Part shown: positions 1 through 8,214 of the stretch, piece by piece
Position numbering within the stretch: the first letter of the stretch is position 1
Layout of the letters: each line of letters begins with the position of its first letter
Source: Clostridia bacterium
GTDB taxonomy: Bacteria > Bacillota > Clostridia > Oscillospirales > CAG-272
DNA length: 64,000 nt
NCBI GenBank assembly: GCA_017463485.1
Contig: JAFTPD010000006.1
Coordinates: forward strand, 1 to 64,000
Reading direction: 5' to 3'
The notes under the pieces: generated by a model
The model's database searches: none
What the model was told of the DNA's origin: nothing
The model's input: the letters and a program-made list of their open reading frames with translations, nothing else
Translations under genes and position numbers: made by a program

Positions 1-867
1 GTTTGGGGAGATGATTATTCTAACGGTGTTGACGGTTATATTCACTTGACTGCAGGTACGTATTACTTGTATATAGCAAAGAATTACGACTACGGCAATT
101 ACAGCTTCAAGGTCAACTTTGAGTCCGCGGGCGAAAGCTTTGCTGAAAATGAAAGCATCGGTAACAATTCTATCTCTGACGCAAACGCGATTCTGCTGGG
201 AACCGAATATAAGGGTCAGATCGCGGTAAATGACGGCATCGACTACTATGCATTCACCATTACCACCCCGCAGAAAATAACCATAAGCACAATCGCTTCC
301 ACAGCGGGACGTACCAGCTACGGCCTTTACGACTCCAACGCTGCTCATTTGTGGGGCGGCGGATACAGCGGTAATCTCGTTGTGGATACTGACGTTTTGC
401 AGCCGGGTACGTATTACTTTGCGGTTGGATACGATAACATCTATGGTAATTATAGCTTCAAGCTGCTTGAACAGCACGACTGTAACATGGGTGGCTCAAG
501 AGAAATTCCTCCCACCTGTTATGCTGACGGAGCTTTGGAAAAGTACTGCACCGTGTGCGACAAGGTAACGGCAACCGAGCCTATCGCCGCAACGCATGCA
601 TGGTCGGATTGGGTCGTAGACACTCCCGCGACCTGCCTTGGCGAGGGCGCACAGCACCGTTCTTGCACCGCGTGTGGCGAAAACGTCACCGAGGCGATCC
701 CGACGCTCGCGCATACCTACGGTGATTCGGATAACTGCACAATGTGCGGAAACAAGAAGCCTTCGGATAGCCTCGACGGATGCGAACTGGTTATCGGTTC
801 TTCCGTATCGGCAGTAATGATCCTTGTCGCAGGCGCTGCTGCACTGGTTCTTAAAAAGAAAGACTAA
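1..867 (+). CDS. Partial cell-surface protein with PPC-like repeats and Cys-rich tail
   Basis: The gene enters from before the window; the frame is open from base 1 and 288 residues are visible. Two beta-rich modules of about 120 residues each end in a GTYY...YGNYSFK motif (visible residues about 17-38 and 135-157), resembling bacterial pre-peptidase C-terminal (PPC) domains. A stretch with repeated CxxC pairs follows (about 180-250, including CTVC, CTACG and CTMCG). This module is common near the C-terminus of Clostridia surface proteins. The protein ends in a hydrophobic segment (about 262-282) and KKKD, so it is probably membrane-anchored with its bulk outside; there is no LPxTG motif. The substrate and any N-terminal catalytic domain cannot be seen. 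Confidence 0.75.
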   Translation, partial: VWGDDYSNGVDGYIHLTAGTYYLYIAKNYDYGNYSFKVNFESAGESFAENESIGNNSISDANAILLGTEYKGQIAVNDGIDYYAFTITTPQKITISTIASTAGRTSYGLYDSNAAHLWGGGYSGNLVVDTDVLQPGTYYFAVGYDNIYGNYSFKLLEQHDCNMGGSREIPPTCYADGALEKYCTVCDKVTATEPIAATHAWSDWVVDTPATCLGEGAQHRSCTACGENVTEAIPTLAHTYGDSDNCTMCGNKKPSDSLDGCELVIGSSVSAVMILVAGAAALVLKKKD

Positions 868-872
868 AACAC

Positions 873-900
873 AAAAAACCTCCCGACAGGGAGGTTTTTT
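873..900 (+). terminator. Rho-independent terminator
   Basis: Inverted repeat AAAAAACCTCCC / GGGAGGTTTTTT with a four-base loop, five bases after the stop of the surface protein gene. The flanking A and T runs would let it work on both strands, so it could also serve the convergent GH2 gene. Confidence 0.9.
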
Positions 901-955
901 GTTAGTTGATAGTTGAGAGTTGTTAAATATCGCATGGGCGAAGCCCCATGTATTA

Positions 956-2668
956 TTATTTTTTCTCCTCGGCAATAAAATTGTGATAATCCTTGGATAC
1001 CGCGAAGTAAGCGGCCTTGGGCTTGCGGTATTCGTTGACGATACCCTTATTGTTAAAGCCGCGGGCGCGGTTGATGCCTGCGGGCTTGCAGGTGCGCATA
1101 TCGCAGTACTGCCAAACGTAGAAGCCGACCATCATATCGTCCTTGTGGAAGGCATTGATGGCGTAAGAGAGCAGCTCTGCCTGATATTCCTCTGACCAGG
1201 GAATGTTGTCAAAGGTGTGATTGCCGTAGAGCGCGGCACAACCGAATTCGCTCATTATAACGGGCTTGTGTGCAAATCCGAGCGAGTCGCGGCGTGCGCG
1301 GAACTTAGTAAGGAAGCTATCCCAGTCCTCCTTTGTGCCGCCGTACCAGCCGTAGTACATATTCAAAGATATAACGTCACAGAATTCAAAGCTGATATCG
1401 GTCATGGGAACGTTTGATGCGTAGGTGACTATACGGTTTCCGCCGTTTTCCTTGAGGAAATTATAGTAGCGCCTCGACATTTCGTAGCCTGCCTGCGTGT
1501 CGGAGTGTATCTCGTTGTGCATACCCCAGAATATGATGGAGGGGTGATTGTAATACTGCTCGATCATTTCTCGGTGCATTTCAAGTCCGCGACTGAGAAC
1601 CACCTCGTCTGCAAGTGCCGCTTCGGAGAAGCCGCAGCCCCAGATCGGTATCTCACTCCAGAACAGAATACCGTATTTGTCAAGCATATCAAGGAAAAGC
1701 TTGGAGTTGGGGTAGTGCGAGCCGCGAATGGTGTTACAGCCCATATCCAGAATAATGTCAATATCTCGCTTCATAAGCGACTGCGGGAACGCAAAGCCAA
1801 ACTCGGGATGCTCCTCGTGGCGGTTGACTCCGCGAAGCTCAAGGCTCTTTCCGTTGAGCAGGATCTTGTTGTCCTTGACCTCAATTAGACGGAAGCCTGT
1901 GCGGTCGATAAGGTCGTCGGTGTCGGTTACGATTGAAATATCGTACAGGGCAGGGGACTCACAGCTCCACAGACGTACGTTGTCAAGCGTCGCGGTAGGT
2001 GTTATAAGCTCGCGGTACTCGCCCGAAGCGAGGGTTACGTCCTCGGCGTATACTATCTTTCCGTCAAGAGCAAACTCCACCTTTGATGTGACCGACTTGT
2101 CCTCCGCGTTGTAAAGCTGACTTACAAAGCGGTATTCTGCCGCCGTCAATCCGTCGTTCAAGCTGTATTCCAGCTTGTTTGCAAGCACGCAGATGCCCTG
2201 AATCGTTTCTGCGCAAATACTGCGGGTAATTCCGCCGTAGTGATACCAGTCCACCCATACCTGCGGAATGGACTGCTTGTCAAAGCGGTTATCAGCGCGT
2301 ACCGTCAGGCGGTGAGAGCCTGCCGCAACGCTTGTGACGATAAACTCAAAGTGGGAAAATCCGCCGTAGTGCGAGCCGATATAGTCGCCGTCAAGCCAAA
2401 CGTCCGCTTTGGTCATAACACCGTCAAATGACAGCTTGAGCGTGCCGCCCTCGGTGTAAAAATCTCTTTGATACCAAGCGAGTCCCTCGTATTCGAGCAA
2501 ACCCTTCTCAATATTCCACATGGAGGGAACGGCTGAGATATTCTCGGTTTCGAGCTTGTCAAACCAACGCTCGCTCTCGCCCACGTTCTGCGGGTCTATC
2601 TTAAAATTCCAAATGCCGTCAAGACACTGTACTTTTCTTTTCTTATGATCGTCAAAAAGTCTTGCCAT
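956..2668 (-). CDS. Glycoside hydrolase family 2 (beta-glucuronidase/beta-galactosidase type)
   Basis: A 570-residue cytoplasmic glycosidase; no signal peptide is seen. The GH2 order is present: N-terminal sugar-binding jelly roll (about 15-165), immunoglobulin-like domain (about 170-270) and TIM barrel. The barrel starts at the GVNRHEEHP motif. The acid/base is E386 in the HNE motif and the nucleophile is E474 in SEFG, as expected for retaining GH2 enzymes. Length and N-terminus (LDGIWNF) match the short beta-glucuronidase-like group, but glucuronide versus galactoside specificity cannot be read here. The frame stays open up to a TTG at 2743, but that TTG lies in the -35 box of a good promoter, so I use ATG 2668. 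No strong ribosome-binding site directly precedes 2668. Confidence 0.88.
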   Translation of the reverse strand: MARLFDDHKKRKVQCLDGIWNFKIDPQNVGESERWFDKLETENISAVPSMWNIEKGLLEYEGLAWYQRDFYTEGGTLKLSFDGVMTKADVWLDGDYIGSHYGGFSHFEFIVTSVAAGSHRLTVRADNRFDKQSIPQVWVDWYHYGGITRSICAETIQGICVLANKLEYSLNDGLTAAEYRFVSQLYNAEDKSVTSKVEFALDGKIVYAEDVTLASGEYRELITPTATLDNVRLWSCESPALYDISIVTDTDDLIDRTGFRLIEVKDNKILLNGKSLELRGVNRHEEHPEFGFAFPQSLMKRDIDIILDMGCNTIRGSHYPNSKLFLDMLDKYGILFWSEIPIWGCGFSEAALADEVVLSRGLEMHREMIEQYYNHPSIIFWGMHNEIHSDTQAGYEMSRRYYNFLKENGGNRIVTYASNVPMTDISFEFCDVISLNMYYGWYGGTKEDWDSFLTKFRARRDSLGFAHKPVIMSEFGCAALYGNHTFDNIPWSEEYQAELLSYAINAFHKDDMMVGFYVWQYCDMRTCKPAGINRARGFNNKGIVNEYRKPKAAYFAVSKDYHNFIAEEKK

Positions 2669-2714
2669 AATTTTGCATCGCTCATGCGGAGCATCCTTTC
2701 GTTTTGCTGATATA

Positions 2715-2743
2715 ATTATACAGGATTTACCTGCCTTTTTCAA
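2715..2743 (-). promoter_or_regulatory. Sigma-A promoter of the GH2 gene
   Basis: Minus-strand TTGAAA (2743-2738), 17 bases, TATAAT (2720-2715). Expected transcription start is near 2708, giving a leader of about 40 bases. Confidence 0.8.
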
Positions 2744-2786
2744 GAGCTTTTTTGGATTTTAATATAACAGAATTGCTGAAATTTAA

Positions 2787-2813
2787 CGCCCCGCGACAAG
2801 CAGCCGCGGGGCG
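2787..2813 (-). terminator. Terminator after the EF-G-like gene
   Basis: CGCCCCGCG / CGCGGGGCG stem with a nine-base loop, 14 bases beyond the stop of the EF-G-like gene; on the minus strand it is followed by TTAAATTT. Confidence 0.7.
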
Positions 2814-2827
2814 CTGGTGATTTGATC

Positions 2828-4885
2828 TTACTGTTCAGCCTTGTAAGCCGCGATAACCTTTGCCGCTACGTTTGCGGGAACGGTGTCGTATCCGGTTACC
2901 TCGTAGGAGTACCAGCCGCGTCCCTGTGACATAGCGCGGAGCGCGATGGTGTAGTCAGCGATCTCTGCCTTGGGAGCCATTGCTTCGATAACGGTAAAGC
3001 CGTTGTTCTTACCCTCGCAGGGATACATACCAAGCACGCTGGAGCGGCGCTTGTTGAGATCACCCATAACGTCGCCCACAAGCGCATCGGGAACGGTTAC
3101 AAGCAGAGTTCCGACAGGCTCGAGAAGCACGGGAGCGGATTCCTCAAGGCACTTCTTGTATGCGATGGAAGCCGCGGTGCGGAAGGAAAGCTCATCCGAG
3201 TCAACGGGATGGTAGCTACCGTCGTAAAGCTCCGCCTTGAGCTGAACGAGCGGGAAGCCGACAGCGCCCTTGAGCATGGAGTCAACAAGACCCTTTTCAA
3301 CAGCGGGGATAAAGTTCTTCGGAACGGAGCCGCCTACCGTTGCGTCAACGAATGTCAGACCTTCCTCGTCGCCGGGAGCGAAACGGATCTTAACGTGACC
3401 GTACTGACCCGAGCCGCCGTTCTGTTTCTTATGCTTACCTTCAACATCGCATCTCTTTGTAATCTTTTCTCTGTATGCGATCTTCGGCTCGGTGAGCTTA
3501 ACGCTTACACCGAATCTGGACTTCAGCTTGGAGGTGAGAACTGCAAGGTGCATATCGCCCGTACCGTAGATAAGCATCTGCTTGGTTTCTGCGTTGTTCT
3601 CGTATCTGAGGGTGGGATCCTCCTCAAGCATTCTCGCGATAGCCTGAGAGATCTTGCTCTCGTCCTTTGCGGTCTCGGGAGCGATGGCGCGGCACATATA
3701 GGGAGTAGGATATGCGATAGGCATATACGTTACGTCCTCGGAGTAGGTAAGGGTGTCGCCTGTGTTAGTGTCGTTGCACTTTGCAAGCATACCAAGGTCG
3801 CCGCAAGCCAGCTCATCTACCTCAAGCTGCTTCTGACCGCGCATAATGTAGATGTGCGCAAGCTTTTCCTGCGCGCCCGAGCGACGGTTTACAAGCACCA
3901 TGTCTTTTCTTACACATCCGTTCATAACCTTAAAGAAGGTCATCTTTCCAACGAAGGGATCGGCAATGGTCTTGTATACGAATATAGCGGAATCTCCCTC
4001 GGGCTTGATATCGATTGCCTCACCGTCAGCATCCTTTTCGGCCATACGTGCGGTAGGACGGGGGAAGGAAGCCGCGATAGCGTTAAGCATAGCAACAACG
4101 CCCCAAAGGTGAACTGCGGAGCCGCAGTAAACGGGAACGATAGTACCCTGAATAATACCGTTGTGGAGAGCCTCTGCGGATTCCTCTGCGGTGAAGGGCT
4201 CACCCTCAAAGTACTTTTCCATCAGCTCGTCGGACGTACCCGCAAGAGCCTCTGCAAGTGCGCTCTTGTATTCCTCAGCCATGGACTCCCAAGCGGGCTG
4301 CATATCCATTTCGATTCTCTTGCCCTTTTCGTCATACTTGAACGCCTTCATTTCGATAAGGTCGATCATAGTAACGTCCTTGCCTGTTTCAACGGGAATG
4401 AAAACGGGGCAGACGTGAACGCCGAAGGTTGCGTGAAGCTGACCGAATACGCGGGCAAACTTGGTTTCGGGATCGTCACACTTGTTTACGAAGAATGCGC
4501 GTGGAATACCCGTGCTCTTTGCGTTTACCCAAGCGAGTTCGGTTCCAACCTCAACACCCGCCTTACCGTCAACGCAGATGATAGCGCTGTCAGCAACGCG
4601 GACAGCCTGCTTTACTTCGCCTTCAAAATCAAGGAATCCGGGGGCGTCAATGACGTTGATCTTAACGTCGTTCCATGCCATGTGGGCAGGAGTTGCGGAA
4701 AGAGAAAAACCGCGCGCCTTTTCTTCTGCGTCGTAGTCGCAAACCGTGTTACCCTGAGAGGTATTTCCAAGTCTGTCGGTAGCGCCGCATACATAAAGCA
4801 TAGCCTCGGCGAGAGAGGTCTTTCCGCAACCGCCGTGGCCCAAGAGCGCGACGTTTCTGATTTGTTTTGTGTTAAACTCAGCCAT
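2828..4885 (-). CDS. Elongation factor G-like GTPase (EF-G paralogue)
   Basis: 685 residues, with EF-G domain order: GTPase domain with P-loop GHGGCGKTS near residue 12, DAPG (G3) and NKCD (G4), a beta-barrel, domain III, domain IV with SGQYGHVKIRF, and a C-terminal alpha/beta domain. It differs from housekeeping FusA: the switch region reads RGFSLSATPAH rather than RGITI, and G3 is DAPG rather than DTPG. This matches the EF-G-like paralogue common in Clostridia, whose role is uncertain. There is no tufA or rps neighbour, which also argues against canonical fusA. Start is ATG 4885 or in-frame GTG 4897; neither has a strong ribosome-binding site. A leader of about 160 bases separates it from its promoter. 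Confidence 0.85.
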   Translation of the reverse strand: MAEFNTKQIRNVALLGHGGCGKTSLAEAMLYVCGATDRLGNTSQGNTVCDYDAEEKARGFSLSATPAHMAWNDVKINVIDAPGFLDFEGEVKQAVRVADSAIICVDGKAGVEVGTELAWVNAKSTGIPRAFFVNKCDDPETKFARVFGQLHATFGVHVCPVFIPVETGKDVTMIDLIEMKAFKYDEKGKRIEMDMQPAWESMAEEYKSALAEALAGTSDELMEKYFEGEPFTAEESAEALHNGIIQGTIVPVYCGSAVHLWGVVAMLNAIAASFPRPTARMAEKDADGEAIDIKPEGDSAIFVYKTIADPFVGKMTFFKVMNGCVRKDMVLVNRRSGAQEKLAHIYIMRGQKQLEVDELACGDLGMLAKCNDTNTGDTLTYSEDVTYMPIAYPTPYMCRAIAPETAKDESKISQAIARMLEEDPTLRYENNAETKQMLIYGTGDMHLAVLTSKLKSRFGVSVKLTEPKIAYREKITKRCDVEGKHKKQNGGSGQYGHVKIRFAPGDEEGLTFVDATVGGSVPKNFIPAVEKGLVDSMLKGAVGFPLVQLKAELYDGSYHPVDSDELSFRTAASIAYKKCLEESAPVLLEPVGTLLVTVPDALVGDVMGDLNKRRSSVLGMYPCEGKNNGFTVIEAMAPKAEIADYTIALRAMSQGRGWYSYEVTGYDTVPANVAAKVIAAYKAEQ

Positions 4886-5050
4886 TTCCGTGTACACATA
4901 TCCACCGCCCGTGGGCGATAGGACTACCTTTCTTTTATATTTTAAGCAATTTGAGCCTGTAAAGGTACGGCGCGGAGCGGCAATTCTCCTTTATCGAGAA
5001 ATGCGTCGTGCGCCAAGTGAAAATCTACCTTGAACCAGCATCATATTACC

Positions 5051-5079
5051 ATTATACATTATTTTTTGCTTTTTTTCAA
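5051..5079 (-). promoter_or_regulatory. Sigma-A promoter of the EF-G-like gene
   Basis: Minus-strand TTGAAA (5079-5074), 17 bases, TATAAT (5056-5051). The predicted leader runs about 160 bases to 4885. It contains a partly self-complementary GC-rich stretch around 4965-5020 that matches no riboswitch I recognise. Together with the divergent promoter at 5162 this accounts for the 340-base gene-free stretch. Confidence 0.75.
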
Positions 5080-5161
5080 TAATATGATATGAACTTTTTT
5101 ACTATCGGGCGTAGAAATTGAGTGACAGAATTTGTGCAATTTTACCACAAAAATAAAGCCC

Positions 5162-5190
5162 TTGACTTTTCGGCTGATTTATTATATAAT
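5162..5190 (+). promoter_or_regulatory. Sigma-A promoter of the PAP2/lipid kinase genes
   Basis: TTGACT (5162-5167), 17 bases, TATAAT (5185-5190), 34 bases before the PAP2 start. Confidence 0.85.
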
Positions 5191-5223
5191 GTATCGGAAG
5201 GCTGAATTTTGAGGAGCTTACTT

Positions 5224-6186
5224 ATGGATATTGATTTTTTACTGTGGCTGCAGGGGTTGAGAACACCCTTCCTTGACACGGTGCTGGAGGCTGTAACCGA
5301 TACCGTAACGGGTACGGCAATGTACGCTGTGATAGCAATACTTTATTGGTGCATAAACAAACAGGCGGCGACCTTTATTGCCGTTAATATCGCGTCGGGA
5401 ACTATGGTAAATCAAGCACTCAAAAACACCTTTTGCGTTTACCGCCCGTGGATAAGAGATCCGCGCGTTGTCCCCGCGGGCGACGCTATACATAACGCCA
5501 CGGGGTATTCCTTCCCGAGCGGTCACACGCAGGTGGCGTCGTGCGAGTTTTTAAGCGTTGCCGTGTGGCAAAAGCGGCGTAAATGGGTGGTGGCACTCTG
5601 CTTCTTTTTCACCCTGCTCGTCATGTTTACAAGACTGTACCTCGGAGTTCACACGCCGCAGGACGTGCTTGTAAGTCTGGCGGTATCAATAGCCGTTATC
5701 TTTATGAATTCCAAGCTTATGAAGTGGGTGGACGGTGGCAAAAACCGCGATATTATATTCGCGTCTGTCGGCGTTTTGCTCGGAATCGCTTTTCTTCTCT
5801 ACGGAACGTTTAAATCCTACCCCGTGGACTACGACGCGGCGGGTAAGCTGCTGGTCGATCCCGTTGAAATGATAGTGGATTGCTATTCGGCGGCGGGCTG
5901 TGTTCTTGGCTTTTGCGTCGGTTGGTTGCTTGAAAGACGGCTGGTTGCGTTTGATACGCAGGGCGACGTGCTCGTGCGCGTACTGCGCGGCGCTGTCGGA
6001 GCGGTCATTCTCGCTGTGCTTGCACTTGTCGTGCGCGGAGGACTAATCGGGCTGCTTGGCGAGCATTGGGGCAATCTCGGCTTTTTCTTCATAGCTTTCG
6101 TATACATTTTGTTCCTGTATCCGCTTGCGTTTACTAAAATAGAGCGGCTGATAAAAAATAAGATATCTGCAACGGAGGAAACATGA
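5224..6186 (+). CDS. PAP2-family membrane phosphatase
   Basis: 320 residues, polytopic membrane protein. The three phosphatase motifs are KNTFCVYRPW (KxxxxxxRP) near residue 78, PSGHTQ near 99, and TRLYLGVHTPQD (SRxxxxHxxxD type) near 137. Several further hydrophobic segments follow, making the protein longer than minimal PAP2 enzymes. Such enzymes dephosphorylate phosphatidate or polyprenyl pyrophosphates at the membrane; the substrate here is not determined. ATG 5224 is preceded by GAGGAG with seven-base spacing; an in-frame TTG at 5209 is less likely. Its stop overlaps the start of the next gene (ATGA), so the PAP2 and lipid kinase genes are translationally coupled. Confidence 0.88.
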   Translation: MDIDFLLWLQGLRTPFLDTVLEAVTDTVTGTAMYAVIAILYWCINKQAATFIAVNIASGTMVNQALKNTFCVYRPWIRDPRVVPAGDAIHNATGYSFPSGHTQVASCEFLSVAVWQKRRKWVVALCFFFTLLVMFTRLYLGVHTPQDVLVSLAVSIAVIFMNSKLMKWVDGGKNRDIIFASVGVLLGIAFLLYGTFKSYPVDYDAAGKLLVDPVEMIVDCYSAAGCVLGFCVGWLLERRLVAFDTQGDVLVRVLRGAVGAVILAVLALVVRGGLIGLLGEHWGNLGFFFIAFVYILFLYPLAFTKIERLIKNKISATEET

Positions 6187-7088
6187 AAACAGCACACGTG
6201 CTTTATAATCCCAAGGCGGGCAACGGAAAATGCAGTGAGGACGTAAAGCGCCTTGAAGGACTTGTCAGCGATAAAATGGTGCTTCACGACGTTACGCAGT
6301 ACGGCGACGACCTCGGATTCCTGACTACACTTCCAAAGGAGGATTATATCATCCTTTGCGGTGGCGACGGTACTCTCAACCGCTTTGCTAACTCCATAGA
6401 GGGACTCGATATCCCCAACGATATTTTGTATTTTCCCGGCGGAAGTGGCAACGATTTTGCTCACGACCTCGGGAAGGGAAAAGAGGATAAGCCGTTCTCC
6501 GTAAAGGAATATTTGAAAAATCTTCCCACCGTTACCGTGAATGGCAAGAGCTACCGCTTTATCAACGGTATAGGCTACGGTATCGACGGATACTGCTGTG
6601 AGGAGGCGGACAAGATTCGCCAACGGAGCAATAAGCGCATAAACTATACCGCCATCGCCCTCAAAGGACTTATCTACGACTATAAGCCCACTTCTGCCAA
6701 GGTGACGGTTGACGGCAGGGTGTACGAATACAAAAAGGTATGGATGTCACCGACAATGCACGGTAGATATTTCGGTGGTGGAATGATGGCAACACCCGGG
6801 CAGGACCGAATGAACAAAGAGGGAACAGTGACACTTATGGTGCTTCACGATTGCTCCAATCTGCGAGTGCTTATGGCATTTCCCGGCGTTTACGAGGGTA
6901 AGCACGTCAAGCTTACCAAGCTGATAGACTTTTACGAAGGACACAACATAACAGTGGAATTCTCCCGTCCGACCGCCCTTCAGATAGACGGCGAGACCGT
7001 CGTCGGCGTTACCTCCTACTCGGTGCAGACCGCAAGGGCGAAAGCGGAAGTGGAGAGTGCCAACGAGGAATTGACGGCGGTAAATTAA
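6183..7088 (+). CDS. Diacylglycerol/lipid kinase family protein (copy 1)
   Basis: 301 residues with the DAGK catalytic fold: N-terminal YNPKAGNGKC, the nucleotide motif CGGDGTLNRF near residue 57, and PGGSGNDFAHD near 83. It resembles the YegS/DgkB/BmrU group, which phosphorylates diacylglycerol or related lipids with ATP at the membrane. Four-base overlap with the PAP2 gene and a closely related copy directly downstream suggest a lipid phosphate cycling unit: PAP2 removes and the kinase adds phosphate. The exact lipid is not established. Confidence 0.88.
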   Translation: MKTAHVLYNPKAGNGKCSEDVKRLEGLVSDKMVLHDVTQYGDDLGFLTTLPKEDYIILCGGDGTLNRFANSIEGLDIPNDILYFPGGSGNDFAHDLGKGKEDKPFSVKEYLKNLPTVTVNGKSYRFINGIGYGIDGYCCEEADKIRQRSNKRINYTAIALKGLIYDYKPTSAKVTVDGRVYEYKKVWMSPTMHGRYFGGGMMATPGQDRMNKEGTVTLMVLHDCSNLRVLMAFPGVYEGKHVKLTKLIDFYEGHNITVEFSRPTALQIDGETVVGVTSYSVQTARAKAEVESANEELTAVN

Positions 7089-7097
7089 ACTTACGAG

Positions 7098-7139
7098 AAA
7101 TATGCTCGGAGTGCATTTGGCATTTCGGGCATATTTTTT
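7098..7139 (+). terminator. Probable terminator after lipid kinase copy 1
   Basis: AAATATGC / GCATATTT eight-base stem around a loop of about 23 bases, followed by TTTTTT. Confidence 0.6.
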
Positions 7140-7230
7140 GCTCAAAAACGCGAAAAATTTATTTTGAATTTATATTTCGGGGTTATAATTGAAGGCGTAT
7201 ATATCAAAAAAACTTTTTTCGGAGGACTTT

Positions 7231-8100
7231 ATGAAAAAGGCATACATAGTCTATAATCCATTGGCAGGTAACGGAAAATGTGAGGAAAGCGTCAAAAAGC
7301 TCGCAAAAATGCTCACCGACGAGGCGGTATATTGGAGCATTACGGACGGAAAAACCTATACCGAACTCAGAGATACGCTTGACACCGAGGATTACGTGAT
7401 CCTTTGCGGCGGCGACGGCACGCTGAACAGATTTATAAACGATATAGGCGACGTTAAGATCGACAATGATATTCTTTATTACCCCGGCGGAAGCGGCAAC
7501 GACTTCGCCCACGATATCGGTATCACTGCCGACGACACGCCCGTATCTATAAAGAAATATCTTTGCGACCTTCCCGAGGTGGAGGTCAACGGAAACACGT
7601 ATAAATTCATCAACGGCGTGGGTTACGGTATCGACGGATATTGCTGTGAGGTCGGAGATAAGCTCCGCGCACAGTCGGCTGAAAAAATAGACTATACCTC
7701 TATCGCCATAAAGGGACTCTTGTTCCACTACAAGCCCACGGACGCAAAGGTCACGGTGGACGGTAAGACGTACAGATTTAAAAAGGTGTGGATAGCTCCT
7801 ACCATGAACGGAAGATTTTACGGCGGCGGCATGATGCCCACTCCCGCGCAGGACAGACTGTCCGAGGATAAAAGGCTGTCGGTCATGATCTTTCACGGCA
7901 CGGGTAAGCTGCATACTCTTATGATCTTCCCGTCGCTGTTCAAGGGCGAGCATATCAAGCATAAAAAGCACGTCAAGGTGCTTGAAGGACAAAGCATCAC
8001 CGTTGAGTTTGATAGCCCCCGCGCACTGCAGGTAGACGGCGAAACCATTCTCGGGGTTACATCTTACACCGCTCGTGCCAAAGTTCCCGCACGCGTCTGA
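7231..8100 (+). CDS. Diacylglycerol/lipid kinase family protein (copy 2)
   Basis: 289 residues, clearly paralogous to the upstream kinase: the same YNPLAGNGKC start, CGGDGTLNRF and PGGSGNDFAHD motifs and the same C-terminal LQVDGE. ATG 7231 follows GGAGG (7221-7225); the in-frame TTG at 7189 coincides with the end of a possible -10 box (TATAAT 7184-7189, poor -35), so it is rejected as the start. The copies are diverged along their whole length, so this is an old duplication. A separate promoter and the terminator between them suggest independent expression. Confidence 0.88.
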   Translation: MKKAYIVYNPLAGNGKCEESVKKLAKMLTDEAVYWSITDGKTYTELRDTLDTEDYVILCGGDGTLNRFINDIGDVKIDNDILYYPGGSGNDFAHDIGITADDTPVSIKKYLCDLPEVEVNGNTYKFINGVGYGIDGYCCEVGDKLRAQSAEKIDYTSIAIKGLLFHYKPTDAKVTVDGKTYRFKKVWIAPTMNGRFYGGGMMPTPAQDRLSEDKRLSVMIFHGTGKLHTLMIFPSLFKGEHIKHKKHVKVLEGQSITVEFDSPRALQVDGETILGVTSYTARAKVPARV

Positions 8101-8150
8101 CGCTTGGCAAAAAACACAAAAAAACAATTTCTTTTTGTACAATGTGTCTA

Positions 8151-8179
8151 TTTACACTTTGAGAAAATAATGATAAAAT
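8151..8179 (+). promoter_or_regulatory. Promoter of the Gfo/Idh/MocA gene
   Basis: TTTACA (8151-8156), 17 bases, TAAAAT (8174-8179), 36 bases before the start. Confidence 0.7.
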
Positions 8180-8214
8180 ATAGTCACTAAATTACTTAAT
8201 GAAAGAGGTACGCT

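Noticed and set aside
2669-2743. TTG start giving a 595-residue GH2 protein
   Set aside because: The TTG is part of the -35 box (TTGAAA) of a consensus promoter for the same gene, so it would not be transcribed.
3209-4921. 570-codon open frame on the + strand opposite the EF-G-like gene
   Set aside because: It is antisense to a clear EF-G-like coding sequence; codon bias leaves the opposite frame open. The peptide has no recognisable domain.
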